In this document: one piece after another, positions 43,716-51,953 of the stretch
How the letters are laid out: each line of letters starts with the position of its first letter
Position numbering within the stretch: the first letter of the stretch is position 1
NCBI RefSeq assembly: GCF_913063105.1
Contig: NZ_CAJXYQ010000010.1
Coordinates: forward strand, 62,001 to 126,000
Length of the DNA stretch: 64,000 bases
Direction of reading: 5' to 3'
Source: an uncultured Draconibacterium sp.
Lineage (GTDB): Bacteria; Bacteroidota; Bacteroidia; Bacteroidales; Prolixibacteraceae
Position numbers and translations under genes: made by a program
Notes under the pieces: model-generated
Database searches by the model: none
What the model was told of the DNA's origin: nothing
Seen by the model: the letters and a program-made list of their open reading frames with translations, nothing else

Positions 43716-45047
43716 TTATTCGTTAATATCTTGTTCAATTAGCAGTTCCATTTGAAAAATGGCCTGTTTATAATTATATATTGATTGAATGTATTCAAGT
43801 TCTTTTTGCGAGGTTAAGGCTTCTGCCATCAGTAAGTCGGCTGTTTTTTCCAAACCTTGTTTAAAACGATTGGTTCTGATTCTTAATGATTCATTGGCTT
43901 GTTCCTTGGCCAGTTTACTCGATTGAATTCGATTGTAATTTAAGGTCATTTTGCGCGTAGCCCGGTTTATTTCAACCTGGCTTTTCGAAAGGTAATCTTC
44001 GTAGTTGTACCTGGCTTCATCCAGCTGAGCACTTGCATGCTGTATGGCTCCGGTATTTTTATAACCGTTAAACAAACTCCAGCTTAATGATGCTCCAACC
44101 ATATAATTATTGGCAGAGGTTCCAAATAGATTGTCATCATTCCATTCCACAGCACCAAATGCATTTAAACGTGGAATAAACTTCATTTTATTTGATTTTA
44201 CCATGTTTTCGCCGGCCTCTATTTGTTTTTGATAGGCCATCATATCGGAACGGCTTTCAAGATTTACCGTATTTTGGTCGATAATAACCTGCATTGGCGG
44301 TTGAATCAGCGAGTCGGTTGTTTCAATCTGCTCGCTAAACTCAAGCCCTAATAAATGAGCAAGAAAATCGTTAGCCGTTTGTTGCTGGTTTTTTGCTTCC
44401 AGTAGTTGATTTTTACGTTCTTCAAGCCTAACGGATGCTTCAAGTACATCTGCCTCTTTGGCAAATCCCTGCTCGGCATTGTCTTTTGTTAGGCGCAGTG
44501 CTTCGTTGGCAACTGCTACAGATTTTTCCAATACCTTAACCGACGACTCTGCCAGCTCCAGCATGAAATACGCGTTTTTTACCTCGTACCGAATGTTTAA
44601 TTTAACACGGTTACTTTGAAATGATAGAGCATCCAACTGATTTTTTGCAGCCTTTCTGGCATAAATTCCATCGAGATTAAGCAGCGGTTGTTGCAGTTCC
44701 AATTTGGTTTGGAAATTCTCCATCGTTCCCGGATCATTTAGCAAATCAGGATTAAAATCTGATTCTTGCACAATTTCCTGCTTCAGTTTAAAACCAAAGG
44801 CAGATAAAGGATCGTTTGTAGAAACACCGGTATGACTGGCTTCAAGTCCAGGGAGGAACACTGAATTGGTCATGCGGTATTGGGCACGTGCTGCCTCAAT
44901 GCGGGCTTCTGCACTTTTTACATTTAGGTTGTTTTCGTCAGCCAGGGTTAAAGCTTCACTTAAACTCAATGGTCTTGGTTGGGCCATTAAAATTGCCGGT
45001 GTGATTAGCAGCAATAAAAATACGTAATTGAATTTTTGTGTTGACAT
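43716..45047 (-). CDS. TolC-family outer-membrane channel
   Basis: 443 residues with signal peptide to MAQ (about 22). Two OEP repeats of long helices and beta strands; start LSLSEALTLADENNLNVKSAEARI is typical. It is the first gene of the operon (TolC, adaptor, permease), with 12 bases to the adaptor gene. Its promoter has a TATATTTG -7 box and a palindrome (45102-45121) over the -33 position, so the whole pump is probably under repressor control. Confidence 0.93.
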   Translation of the reverse strand: MSTQKFNYVFLLLLITPAILMAQPRPLSLSEALTLADENNLNVKSAEARIEAARAQYRMTNSVFLPGLEASHTGVSTNDPLSAFGFKLKQEIVQESDFNPDLLNDPGTMENFQTKLELQQPLLNLDGIYARKAAKNQLDALSFQSNRVKLNIRYEVKNAYFMLELAESSVKVLEKSVAVANEALRLTKDNAEQGFAKEADVLEASVRLEERKNQLLEAKNQQQTANDFLAHLLGLEFSEQIETTDSLIQPPMQVIIDQNTVNLESRSDMMAYQKQIEAGENMVKSNKMKFIPRLNAFGAVEWNDDNLFGTSANNYMVGASLSWSLFNGYKNTGAIQHASAQLDEARYNYEDYLSKSQVEINRATRKMTLNYNRIQSSKLAKEQANESLRIRTNRFKQGLEKTADLLMAEALTSQKELEYIQSIYNYKQAIFQMELLIEQDINE

Positions 45048-45078
45048 ATTATTAATCGTTTTTGATTCTTTTTCACTG

Positions 45079-45086
45079 CAAATATA
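45079..45086 (-). promoter_or_regulatory. -7 box of the efflux operon promoter
   Basis: Reads TATATTTG on the minus strand, matching TAnnTTTG, about 32 bases before the TolC-type start codon. The -33 position (about 45106-45109) lies inside the palindrome at 45102-45121. Confidence 0.55.
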
Positions 45087-45101
45087 TGTTATTAAATATA
45101 A

Positions 45102-45121
45102 ATATCTATATAAATAGATAT
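45102..45121. promoter_or_regulatory. 20-bp palindromic candidate operator
   Basis: ATATCTAT-ATAA-ATAGATAT, perfect 8-base arms with a 4-base centre, covering the -33 region of the efflux promoter. Its form suits a dimeric repressor. No regulator gene lies next to it in the window. Confidence 0.6.
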
Positions 45122-45193
45122 ATAAATAATTTATCAGTCATACTTTTAATCTATTAGCTTGTTAAGCTGCGGAATGGTGGCGATACTGCGCTT

Positions 45194-45290
45194 ATGAAAA
45201 AAGGCTGTTGCAATCAAAATACTGATTCTGTTAATTCTTAGTTTACAGTGCAGTACGGAGTTTTTAATGTCTGGGTTTCAGTTTTTGTAA
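45194..45290 (+). pseudogene. Frameshifted remnant of a small lipoprotein gene
   Basis: ATG at 45194 is followed by six A residues; with five A the frame reads MKKAVAIKILILLILSLQCS, a good lipoprotein signal with Cys, and then stops after about 32 codons at 45290. As it stands the ATG frame ends after 15 codons. It may be a truncated gene, or chance in A/T-rich DNA. Confidence 0.3.
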
Positions 45291-45321
45291 GGATATATTT
45301 GAAAAAATATACAAACTGTTA

Positions 45322-45357
45322 AACATTATCTCAATGTTAAAAAATTGAGATAATGTT
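45322..45357. repeat. 14-bp perfect inverted repeat
   Basis: AACATTATCTCAAT and ATTGAGATAATGTT separated by eight bases. No T-run on either side, so probably not an intrinsic terminator; it may be an operator or small mobile-element remnant. Confidence 0.55.
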
Positions 45358-45428
45358 CAATATAGCTCGTGTTGGGGGTACAACTGCTAATAATTGGGTA
45401 AAAGGTTTGGAGGATGTAGTAAGGCGGT

Positions 45429-45914
45429 TTACTTAAAGGATTGCTGCAAGGCTACCATTTTTATGGCTGTTACAGCTGCTTCGTCTCCTTTATTGCCAAG
45501 TTTACCGCCGGCGCGATCAAGTGCTTGCTGCTCGTTGTTGGTGGTTAGTACGCCAAAAATAAACGGTTTGTTATACTTCAGATTTAAATCTTTTGTACCC
45601 TGGGTAACACCTTCGCAAATGTAGTCGAAGTGGCGGGTATCGCCCTGAATAACACAGCCCAGCAAAATAACCGCATCAACGTTATCCATTTCTGCAAAAA
45701 ACTGTCCGCCCAAAGGCAGCTCAAAAGTGCCAGGAACATATTTTACTGAAATATTATCATCGGTAGCACCATGTTTTTTTAAGGTATCGACAGCTCCATT
45801 GGCCAATGCCGAAGTTATTTCCCAATTCCATTCTGCCACAACAATGCCAAAACGCATATTTTCTGCCGTTGGTACCGAGTTTATATCGTATGCTGATAAG
45901 TCTTTTGTTGCCAT
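45429..45914 (-). CDS. ribH: 6,7-dimethyl-8-ribityllumazine synthase
   Basis: 161 residues. Penultimate riboflavin enzyme, forming icosahedral or pentameric shells in the cytoplasm. Family motifs: [13 protein letters not shown] (substrate Trp), [29 protein letters not shown] with the catalytic His, and [15 protein letters not shown]. No other rib gene is nearby. A perfect palindrome (45931-45947) lies 16 bases before the start and may regulate it. Confidence 0.96.
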   Translation of the reverse strand: MATKDLSAYDINSVPTAENMRFGIVVAEWNWEITSALANGAVDTLKKHGATDDNISVKYVPGTFELPLGGQFFAEMDNVDAVILLGCVIQGDTRHFDYICEGVTQGTKDLNLKYNKPFIFGVLTTNNEQQALDRAGGKLGNKGDEAAVTAIKMVALQQSFK

Positions 45915-45930
45915 AATTTAATTGTTTAAA

Positions 45931-45947
45931 ATTGCGCCGGGCGCAAT
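45931..45947. promoter_or_regulatory. 17-bp GC-rich palindrome before ribH
   Basis: ATTGCGCC-G-GGCGCAAT, perfect 8-base arms around one base. It is unusually GC-rich for its AT-rich surroundings. It could be a repressor site or, with flanking bases, a small leader hairpin. Confidence 0.5.
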
Positions 45948-45962
45948 ATGTATTTCTACAAA

Positions 45963-45986
45963 CAAAAAACCCCTCAGAAGAGGGGT
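45963..45986 (-). terminator. Terminator after the TPR gene
   Basis: On the minus strand ACCCCTC-TTCT-GAGGGGT is followed by TTTTTG. It starts 24 bases after the TPR gene stop and separates it from ribH. Confidence 0.82.
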
Positions 45987-46010
45987 GTAACTATCATTTG
46001 AATTGTTTTG

Positions 46011-46697
46011 TTAATTCAATTTTGTTTTAATGCGTGCGATGTACCGATCGGCATTTGTTCCTTCTGTAGAAGTCGGATATTTTTCCTTAATCTCCTCATA
46101 CAAAGCCAGTGCATTTTCCAACTCATCCATCGACTCCAGCAGGTTTGCCGCTTTCATCATATAAACCGGAGTGGTAAGTTCATTGTCGGTTACTGCATAT
46201 GCCTTTTTGTATTGTTTTAATGCTTTGTCGCTTTCACCCAATTCAAGAAAAGCGTCTCCTTTAGCTCCTTCGGCTACCGGTGCAAGCAACAAATCATCAG
46301 TTTTAAAATCGTTCAAATAATCAAGTGCTGCTTCATAGTCTCCCATGTACAGGTAAGAAATACCGGTGTAGTATTTTGCACGATTAGCTGATTTTGTTAT
46401 TCCGTAATCATCAATAATATCCAAAAACCCAAGGTAATTTCCATCGCCATTAATGGCCAGGTTAAATGAGTCCTTTGCAAAATAATTCTCGGCCATAAAC
46501 ATTTGCGAGATAGCCTCGTCCTCTTTTGGTTGTAAATAAAACTTATTAAAACCAAGGTACAAGGCAACAACTACAATTACACCACCAATTGCGTAACTGA
46601 TGATTTTTGAGTTGTCTTCGATAAACTGTTCCGTTTTTGTTAACGCGCTTTCAAGTTCTTGTAAATTATCGGCCTGTTCTACATTCTTCTTTGCCAT
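46011..46697 (-). CDS. Single-pass TPR membrane protein (YfgM-like)
   Basis: 228 residues. Membrane helix at about 33-52 after a cytosolic charged N terminus, then TPR repeats (about 95-225: YYTGISYLYMGDYEAALDYL, GDAFLELGESDKALKQYKKA and similar). It resembles YfgM/BamD-like ancillary TPR proteins of the envelope. The ATG at 46697 is preferred to an upstream TTG. A TATTTTTG box lies at 46723-46730 on the minus strand. Divergent from recF, with which it shares the 180-base promoter region. Confidence 0.82.
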   Translation of the reverse strand: MAKKNVEQADNLQELESALTKTEQFIEDNSKIISYAIGGVIVVVALYLGFNKFYLQPKEDEAISQMFMAENYFAKDSFNLAINGDGNYLGFLDIIDDYGITKSANRAKYYTGISYLYMGDYEAALDYLNDFKTDDLLLAPVAEGAKGDAFLELGESDKALKQYKKAYAVTDNELTTPVYMMKAANLLESMDELENALALYEEIKEKYPTSTEGTNADRYIARIKTKLN

Positions 46698-46878
46698 TTC
46701 TGTCTTTTTCAAAATTGTGCCGCAAAAATAGCTTTTTTTTCAAAACTGCTTCTGCAATGCCACTATTATTTTGCAGAATAATCAACATAAACCTGTTATT
46801 AACTGCTTTTTGTCAACATTTCGGAAATGTGCAGGCATTTTATTTAGTTTTGTGGCAACGAATGTAAATACATTGCTA

Positions 46879-47985
46879 ATGTATATTGAAGAGATTTTAA
46901 TTGTAAATTTTAAAAATATCCTGGAAGTAAAAGCTGTTTTTTCTCCTAAACTGAACTGTTTTATCGGAAAAAACGGGGCTGGCAAAACAAATATGCTCGA
47001 TGCAATCTATTACCTGTCGTTTTGCAAAAGTTTTTTTAATGCAACCGACCAGTTAAATATTAATCACGAAGAGAGCTTTTTTATGCTAAACGGAAGTTAT
47101 GCGCGGAAAAGTTCGAAGGAGATTATAAATTGTGGTTTGCAAAAAGGACAGAAAAAACAGTTTAAACGAAATACCAAGGTTTATAAGAAATTACAGGAAC
47201 ATATTGGCTTGTTACCCCTGGTAATGATTACACCATCGGATGTGAACCTGATTTTAGGGGGAAGCGACGAACGTCGAAAATTTATGGATGGGGTTATTTC
47301 GCAATACAACCAGGCCTATCTTGATGATCTTTTAAAATACAACAGGGCATTGGTTCAACGCAATAATTTGTTAAAGCAATTTGTAGCTGAGCGGTATTTC
47401 GACGAAGATTTGCTGGGTATTTGGGATGATCAATTGATCGAATACGGATGCCGTATTCATGATGAACGGAAAAAATTTGTGGAGAAGTTAATCCCGGTTT
47501 TTCAGCGCTACTATAATTATATTTCGCAAGGTAATGAGGTCGTAGAACTAGTCCATCAGTCGGACCTTTACGATGCTGATTTTAAAACGATGCTAAAGGC
47601 GGCTTTGCCAAAAGACCGGATTGTACAGCATACCACCGTAGGAATTCATAAAGATGATTTACAGTTAAAAATTGGTGAGTATCTTATAAAAAAGCTCGGG
47701 TCGCAGGGGCAAAAGAAAACTTATCTTGTGGCGCTAAAACTGGCCCAGTTCGATTTTATAAAGGAAATTTCGGGGCAAAAACCGATTTTATTACTGGATG
47801 ATATTTTCGACAAGCTGGATCACCACCGGGTAGAGCAAATAGTTACTGCTGTAGCAGGCGAACAGTTCGGTCAGATTTTTATTACCGACACCAATCGCGA
47901 GCATTTGGATACCATTATAAAAAAAATGGATGCCGATTATCGGATATTTAATGTTGAATCAGGAAAAGTAGAATTGGCAAAATGA
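46879..47985 (+). CDS. recF: DNA replication and repair protein RecF
   Basis: 368 residues, SMC-like ATPase that loads RecA at gaps. Walker A GKNGAGKT at 30-37, signature-type region LILGGSDERRKFMDG, and Walker B ILLLDDIFDKLD near the C terminus followed by FITDTNREH. The ATG at 46879 begins directly at the family N terminus; an upstream in-frame ATG would add 36 unlikely residues. A TAGTTTTG box lies at 46845-46852. Overlaps the DUF721 gene by four bases (ATGA). Confidence 0.96.
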   Translation: MYIEEILIVNFKNILEVKAVFSPKLNCFIGKNGAGKTNMLDAIYYLSFCKSFFNATDQLNINHEESFFMLNGSYARKSSKEIINCGLQKGQKKQFKRNTKVYKKLQEHIGLLPLVMITPSDVNLILGGSDERRKFMDGVISQYNQAYLDDLLKYNRALVQRNNLLKQFVAERYFDEDLLGIWDDQLIEYGCRIHDERKKFVEKLIPVFQRYYNYISQGNEVVELVHQSDLYDADFKTMLKAALPKDRIVQHTTVGIHKDDLQLKIGEYLIKKLGSQGQKKTYLVALKLAQFDFIKEISGQKPILLLDDIFDKLDHHRVEQIVTAVAGEQFGQIFITDTNREHLDTIIKKMDADYRIFNVESGKVELAK

Positions 47986-48272
47986 GAAGAAGCAATACGC
48001 AGTCGTTAAGCGAAGTGTTAAAAGAGTTTATCGAGCAAAACCGCATGGAACGAAAGCTTAAAGAGGTTGATATCGTGCAGGGATGGGAAAACTTGCTCGG
48101 AAAAACCATTGCACGCTATACCCGCAATATTTACATCAGGAACCAGGTTTTATATGTTGAAATTACATCGAGTGTAGTTAAAAATGAGTTGTTTCTGATG
48201 CGAGAAGAAATTTGCAGGCGCATTAATTCCAATGCCGGCGAAGAAATTATAACCCGAATTGTTTTTAAATAA
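47982..48272 (+). CDS. DUF721/DciA-like protein
   Basis: 96 residues. Single DUF721 domain: RMERKLKEVDIVQGWENLLG, then IARYTRNIYIRNQVLYVEI and a C-terminal amphipathic helix. DciA-type proteins load the replicative helicase in bacteria without DnaC. ATGA overlap with recF implies coupled translation, as found widely in this phylum. Confidence 0.92.
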   Translation: MRRSNTQSLSEVLKEFIEQNRMERKLKEVDIVQGWENLLGKTIARYTRNIYIRNQVLYVEITSSVVKNELFLMREEICRRINSNAGEEIITRIVFK

Positions 48273-48282
48273 CAGGTAAGCA

Positions 48283-49179
48283 ATGAATATAGACGATTTA
48301 AATGAAAATTTTGGAGTAGAAGGAGAAGTGTGTTTTATGGAGTTGGAGGGCGACCTTCCATTTATTACCGTAACCAATAAATACGCTGAAGCGGATATTT
48401 GTTTATATGGTGCACAGATAACTGGTTTCAGACCGGCAGGTACCACTGATGTTTTATGGATGAGCCCTTACAGTGTTTTTGAAGTGGGTAAAGCCATACG
48501 CGGCGGAATTCCCGTTTGTTTTCCATGGTTTGGTCCGCACGCCGAAAATGCAGATTTTCCGCAACACGGATTTGCACGTACATCGATGTGGCAGGTGCTG
48601 GAAGTAAAAACTCTTGAAAAAGGAGAAACTTCTGTTGCTTTACAGCTAAACAATTCGGCTCAAACCCAAAAATTCTGGCCACACGAATTTGCGGCTAAAA
48701 TGATATTTATAATTGGCAAATCATTGTCGGTAACGCTTGAAGTTAGCAATACTTCCACTCATGAATTTTCGTACACTGCTGCCTTGCACAGCTATTTTAA
48801 CCTTTCAGGTGTTGAAAACATCAGCATCGAGGGGCTGGAAAATACATCCTACGAAAACCAGCTGGATGGTAAACGTTACACACAGGGCGAAAAATTATTG
48901 GGAATTTCGGAAGCTATTACCAGGCATTATTTTAATACAACTGCTGATTGTGTAATTACCGACCCTTATTTTAATAGAAACATACGTATTGGAAAAGAAG
49001 GCAGTAAGTGTTCAACCGTTTGGAACCCATGGGCAGCAACCTGCAAACAGATGAGTGATATGCCAAATAATGCCTACGAAACATTTGTTTGCCTTGAAAC
49101 GGTAAATAATATCAACGACAAAATTGTACTGGCGCCGGGACAATCGCATGGCACAACAGCAATTATCAGCATAGAGTAA
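48283..49179 (+). CDS. D-hexose-6-phosphate mutarotase-like aldose epimerase
   Basis: 298 residues, galactose-mutarotase beta-sandwich, cytoplasmic. Key parts: GGIPVCFPWFGPH (substrate site), QHGFART with conserved His, ALHSYFNLSG with catalytic His, and CLETVNN with catalytic Glu. Belongs to the YeaD group. It lies 10 bases after the DUF721 gene and its stop codon directly abuts that of the convergent ndk gene with no base between. Confidence 0.92.
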   Translation: MNIDDLNENFGVEGEVCFMELEGDLPFITVTNKYAEADICLYGAQITGFRPAGTTDVLWMSPYSVFEVGKAIRGGIPVCFPWFGPHAENADFPQHGFARTSMWQVLEVKTLEKGETSVALQLNNSAQTQKFWPHEFAAKMIFIIGKSLSVTLEVSNTSTHEFSYTAALHSYFNLSGVENISIEGLENTSYENQLDGKRYTQGEKLLGISEAITRHYFNTTADCVITDPYFNRNIRIGKEGSKCSTVWNPWAATCKQMSDMPNNAYETFVCLETVNNINDKIVLAPGQSHGTTAIISIE

Positions 49180-49605
49180 TTAGTCGTAAAAACGTTCGAA
49201 AGTCGAAAAGAAAAAATCGGCCTCGCGCTTTGCATTTTCATCACTGTCGGCACCATGAACCGCATTTTGAGTAACACTGCAGGCAAACATTTTGCGTACG
49301 GTTCCTTCAGCCGCATTATCGGGATTAGTGGCACCAATCAGTTCGCGGTAATCAGCAATTGCATTTTCTTTTTCAAGAATGGCGGCAACAATAGGCCCCG
49401 AGCTCATAAATTTTACCAGTTCATCGTAAAAAGGTTTTCCCTGGTGAACTTCGTAAAACGAAGCTGCCTGCGTGCCCGACATGCGTGTAAGCTTCATCGC
49501 CCGAATTACAAAACCGGCTTCATTTATCATTTTCAGAATTGCGCCAACATAATTTTTTTTAACCGCACCGGGTTTAATCATGGTAAAAGTTACGTTTCCA
49601 GCCAT
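49180..49605 (-). CDS. ndk: Nucleoside diphosphate kinase
   Basis: 141 residues. Transfers phosphate from ATP to other NDPs through a phospho-His. The catalytic His117 lies in NAVHGAD; N-terminal TFTMIKPGAVKK and the Kpn-loop region are standard. A C-terminal tail FFSTFERFYD is a little longer than in E. coli Ndk. Convergent with the mutarotase gene. Confidence 0.97.
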   Translation of the reverse strand: MAGNVTFTMIKPGAVKKNYVGAILKMINEAGFVIRAMKLTRMSGTQAASFYEVHQGKPFYDELVKFMSSGPIVAAILEKENAIADYRELIGATNPDNAAEGTVRKMFACSVTQNAVHGADSDENAKREADFFFSTFERFYD

Positions 49606-49745
49606 CTTTTAATTTTTAAATGTTCGTATTCCAATTCTTACAACAACAGCAAATCGCTTTTGCTCACTTTTTTAATAAAATACTTGTCTTCTACAATATT
49701 AACAAAAATTGGGTTACATACGTTTTCGGGCGAAGCTAGATTTTT

Positions 49746-49753
49746 TATCTTTG
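49746..49753 (+). promoter_or_regulatory. Candidate promoter of the nrnA operon
   Basis: TATCTTTG matches the TAnnTTTG -7 element and lies 22 bases before the TTG start at 49776. The -33 region has no clear TTTG. Confidence 0.45.
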
Positions 49754-49775
49754 CCAATTCTAATTTTTTGATATT

Positions 49776-50807
49776 TTGAAAAATACTGAAATAGAGATTA
49801 TTACGTCAATAAGTACATTGCTTAAAGCAAAGGCTTTAAAGATTGCAATTGTGCCACACGAAAATCCTGACGGTGATGCCATAGGCTCGGCTCTGGGCCT
49901 GGGACAGGTACTTAAAAACTACGGGCACGAAGTAAAGGTTTTGTCGCCAAATAGTTATCCTGATTTTTTAAAATGGTTTTCGGCTGAAGTGCCCGTGCTG
50001 ATGTATAACGAGGATAAGAAAACAGCTAAAAACTGGTTGAAAGTGGCAGATGTAATGATTTGCGTTGATTTTAATGATGCCAGTCGGGCAGGAATATTGG
50101 AAAAGAAAATTCTGGAGTTCCCGAATAAAAAAGTGATGATCGATCATCATCCGTACCCCAAAGAATTTTGCGATTTTAGGATTTCGGAAACTTCGTATAG
50201 CTCAACTGCTGAACTGGTTTATGATGTTTTATGCAAAGCTGGTTTTCAATCGTACTTTTCGCAAAGCGCAGCAGAAGCATTGTATACCGGCATATTAACC
50301 GATACCGGAGGCTTTAGCCACAATATTTCAAAAAATACATTCAGGGTGGTGGCAGAGCTCTTAAATTACGATATCGAAACCGATAAAATTCAATCAGCTG
50401 TGTTTCATAACTTTTCGGCCGACCGAATGAAGCTGCTAGGTTTCTGTTTGAACGAAAAAATGCAGGTGTTCCCGGAATACAGAGCTGCGGTGATAAGCAT
50501 TAGTAAAAAGGAACTGGAACATTTTAATTTTCAGCCCGGCGATACCGAGGGCTTTGTAAATTACCCTTTATCTATAAAAAATATAGTGTTTAGTGCGTTG
50601 TTTATTGAAAAAGACGACTTTGTAAAAGCTTCATTCCGCTCTAAAGGTGATTTTCCGGCCAATGCTTTTTCCGCTGAAAACTTTAACGGAGGCGGGCATC
50701 TTAATGCCGCAGGAGGGGAGTCGGAATTGAGTTTTGAGGATACATTAACAAAGTTCGCGCAACTTTTACCCCGGTATGCGCATCAATTGTTGAAGACAAC
50801 AATTTAA
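49776..50807 (+). CDS. nrnA: DHH-family bifunctional oligoribonuclease/PAP phosphatase
   Basis: 343 residues, cytoplasmic. DHH motifs in order: HENPDGDAIGSALGLG, CVDFNDASRAG, IDHHPYPKEF, TDTGGF and, in the DHHA1 domain, NGGGHLNAAGG. NrnA degrades nanoRNA and cleaves 3'-phosphoadenosine 5'-phosphate. The start is TTG (49776), the only codon giving the normal N terminus KNTEIEIITS. It heads an operon with two FKBP lipoproteins and a YciB-Nudix protein. Confidence 0.92.
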   Translation: MKNTEIEIITSISTLLKAKALKIAIVPHENPDGDAIGSALGLGQVLKNYGHEVKVLSPNSYPDFLKWFSAEVPVLMYNEDKKTAKNWLKVADVMICVDFNDASRAGILEKKILEFPNKKVMIDHHPYPKEFCDFRISETSYSSTAELVYDVLCKAGFQSYFSQSAAEALYTGILTDTGGFSHNISKNTFRVVAELLNYDIETDKIQSAVFHNFSADRMKLLGFCLNEKMQVFPEYRAAVISISKKELEHFNFQPGDTEGFVNYPLSIKNIVFSALFIEKDDFVKASFRSKGDFPANAFSAENFNGGGHLNAAGGESELSFEDTLTKFAQLLPRYAHQLLKTTI

Positions 50808-50809
50808 AA

Positions 50810-51337
50810 ATGGTAAAAATGAATTTGAAATTAATTACAAGATTTTTATTGGCGAGTATTATCGGTTTAGCTTTATGGGCATGTGTTGACGAAAGCGAAG
50901 ATTATGTGCCGCCGACAAAAGCTGAAGAAGCAGCTCTTTTGAGCGAGTATTTAGATACCCTGCAAAACAGAGGGCTTGATATTGATACGACCTCCATGGG
51001 GGTGTATTATATAATTGATTCAGTAGGTAATGGTAATTACGCATACGCAGGCGATACCTGTGTAGTAAAATATACCGGCTTTTTTCTTACGGGAGATGTT
51101 TTTGATACTTCAGGAAGCAACACCTTCCAATTTGTATTGGAAGGTGACAACCTTATTGAAGGTTGGACTGATGGCATGAAAGTAATTGATGAAGGAGGAA
51201 AAGCCTACCTGATTGTGCCTTCGGAACATGCCTATGGAACAAACGGGGTAATGGATTACTACGGAAACTATTCAATTCCGCCAAATACTTCGCTTGTTTT
51301 TTACATCGAGATGGTGGAAATCAAACCACTTGATTAA
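50810..51337 (+). CDS. FKBP-type peptidyl-prolyl isomerase lipoprotein (GldI-like)
   Basis: 175 residues. Lipobox LALWAC near residue 25 predicts a lipoprotein. The FKBP domain (about 75-175) shows VKYTGFFLTGDVFDTS, LIEGWTDGMKVIDEGGKAYLIVPSEHAYG and the C-terminal strand FYIEMVEI. It starts two bases after nrnA. Gliding-associated GldI belongs to this group; gliding itself is not implied. Paralogue of the next gene. Confidence 0.88.
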   Translation: MVKMNLKLITRFLLASIIGLALWACVDESEDYVPPTKAEEAALLSEYLDTLQNRGLDIDTTSMGVYYIIDSVGNGNYAYAGDTCVVKYTGFFLTGDVFDTSGSNTFQFVLEGDNLIEGWTDGMKVIDEGGKAYLIVPSEHAYGTNGVMDYYGNYSIPPNTSLVFYIEMVEIKPLD

Positions 51338-51395
51338 ATTTGCAGGATATAGTAGAAAGACAAACTGTTTGTAATAGAAAATAATTAAAGGTCAG

Positions 51396-51932
51396 ATGAA
51401 GAAAACACTGTCATGGATTTTGTTATTGTTGGGTGCTGTAGGATATTTAGCCTGCGATGATGGAATAGATTACGAAAAAATGAGGCAGGAAGAATTAGCC
51501 CTGCTGGAAGAATACATTAACGAAGTTCATCCGGATGGCGAGCCAACAGCATCCGGGCTTTATTATTTTAACGAGAGCGGAACCGGCGAAGGAGACACGA
51601 TAAAAACCGGCGACCGGGTACAGTTGTATTATGCAACCTGGTCGTTAATTGATGGCCCCGACAGCATTTTGGTTGACGAAACAAATGGTTATTTAGATGG
51701 CCACAGGTACGAACCTTATGAAGTAATTGTGGGGGCAGGACAGTCGATTACAGGACTGGAAGAGGCCTTGTTATACATGCAGAAAGGAACAAGATCGCAC
51801 CTGGTTATTAATTCTGAGTTAGCCTATGGTCAGCAAGGTTCCGGAACTCTTATCGGAGCTTTTCAAACCATTTTAATGGAAGTGGAAATTTACAAGGTTA
51901 TTCCATTTGAATTTAACGAAGACGAAGAGTAA
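51396..51932 (+). CDS. FKBP-type peptidyl-prolyl isomerase lipoprotein, second copy
   Basis: 178 residues. Lipobox VGYLAC (Cys20). FKBP core diverged: VQLYYATWSLIDGPDS, SITGLEEALLYMQKGTRSHLVINSELAYGQQG and IYKVIP. Several aromatic active-site positions of canonical FKBP are replaced, so activity may be lower. It lies 58 bases after its paralogue. Confidence 0.87.
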   Translation: MKKTLSWILLLLGAVGYLACDDGIDYEKMRQEELALLEEYINEVHPDGEPTASGLYYFNESGTGEGDTIKTGDRVQLYYATWSLIDGPDSILVDETNGYLDGHRYEPYEVIVGAGQSITGLEEALLYMQKGTRSHLVINSELAYGQQGSGTLIGAFQTILMEVEIYKVIPFEFNEDEE

Positions 51933-51953
51933 TAGTCTTGTTTACAGTTTTTT

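Larger units (their letters stand above)
45048..45428. other. Gene-poor spacer with operator, lipoprotein remnant and inverted repeat
   Basis: 381 bases between the TolC-type gene and ribH. It holds the efflux promoter and its palindrome (45079-45121), a frameshifted lipoprotein-like reading frame (45194-45290) and a 14-base perfect inverted repeat (45322-45357). No intact gene is seen. Confidence 0.7.

Noticed and set aside
45915..46010. FMN riboswitch before ribH
   Set aside because: The space is under 100 bases and includes the terminator of the previous gene; conserved FMN-aptamer sequences are not present.
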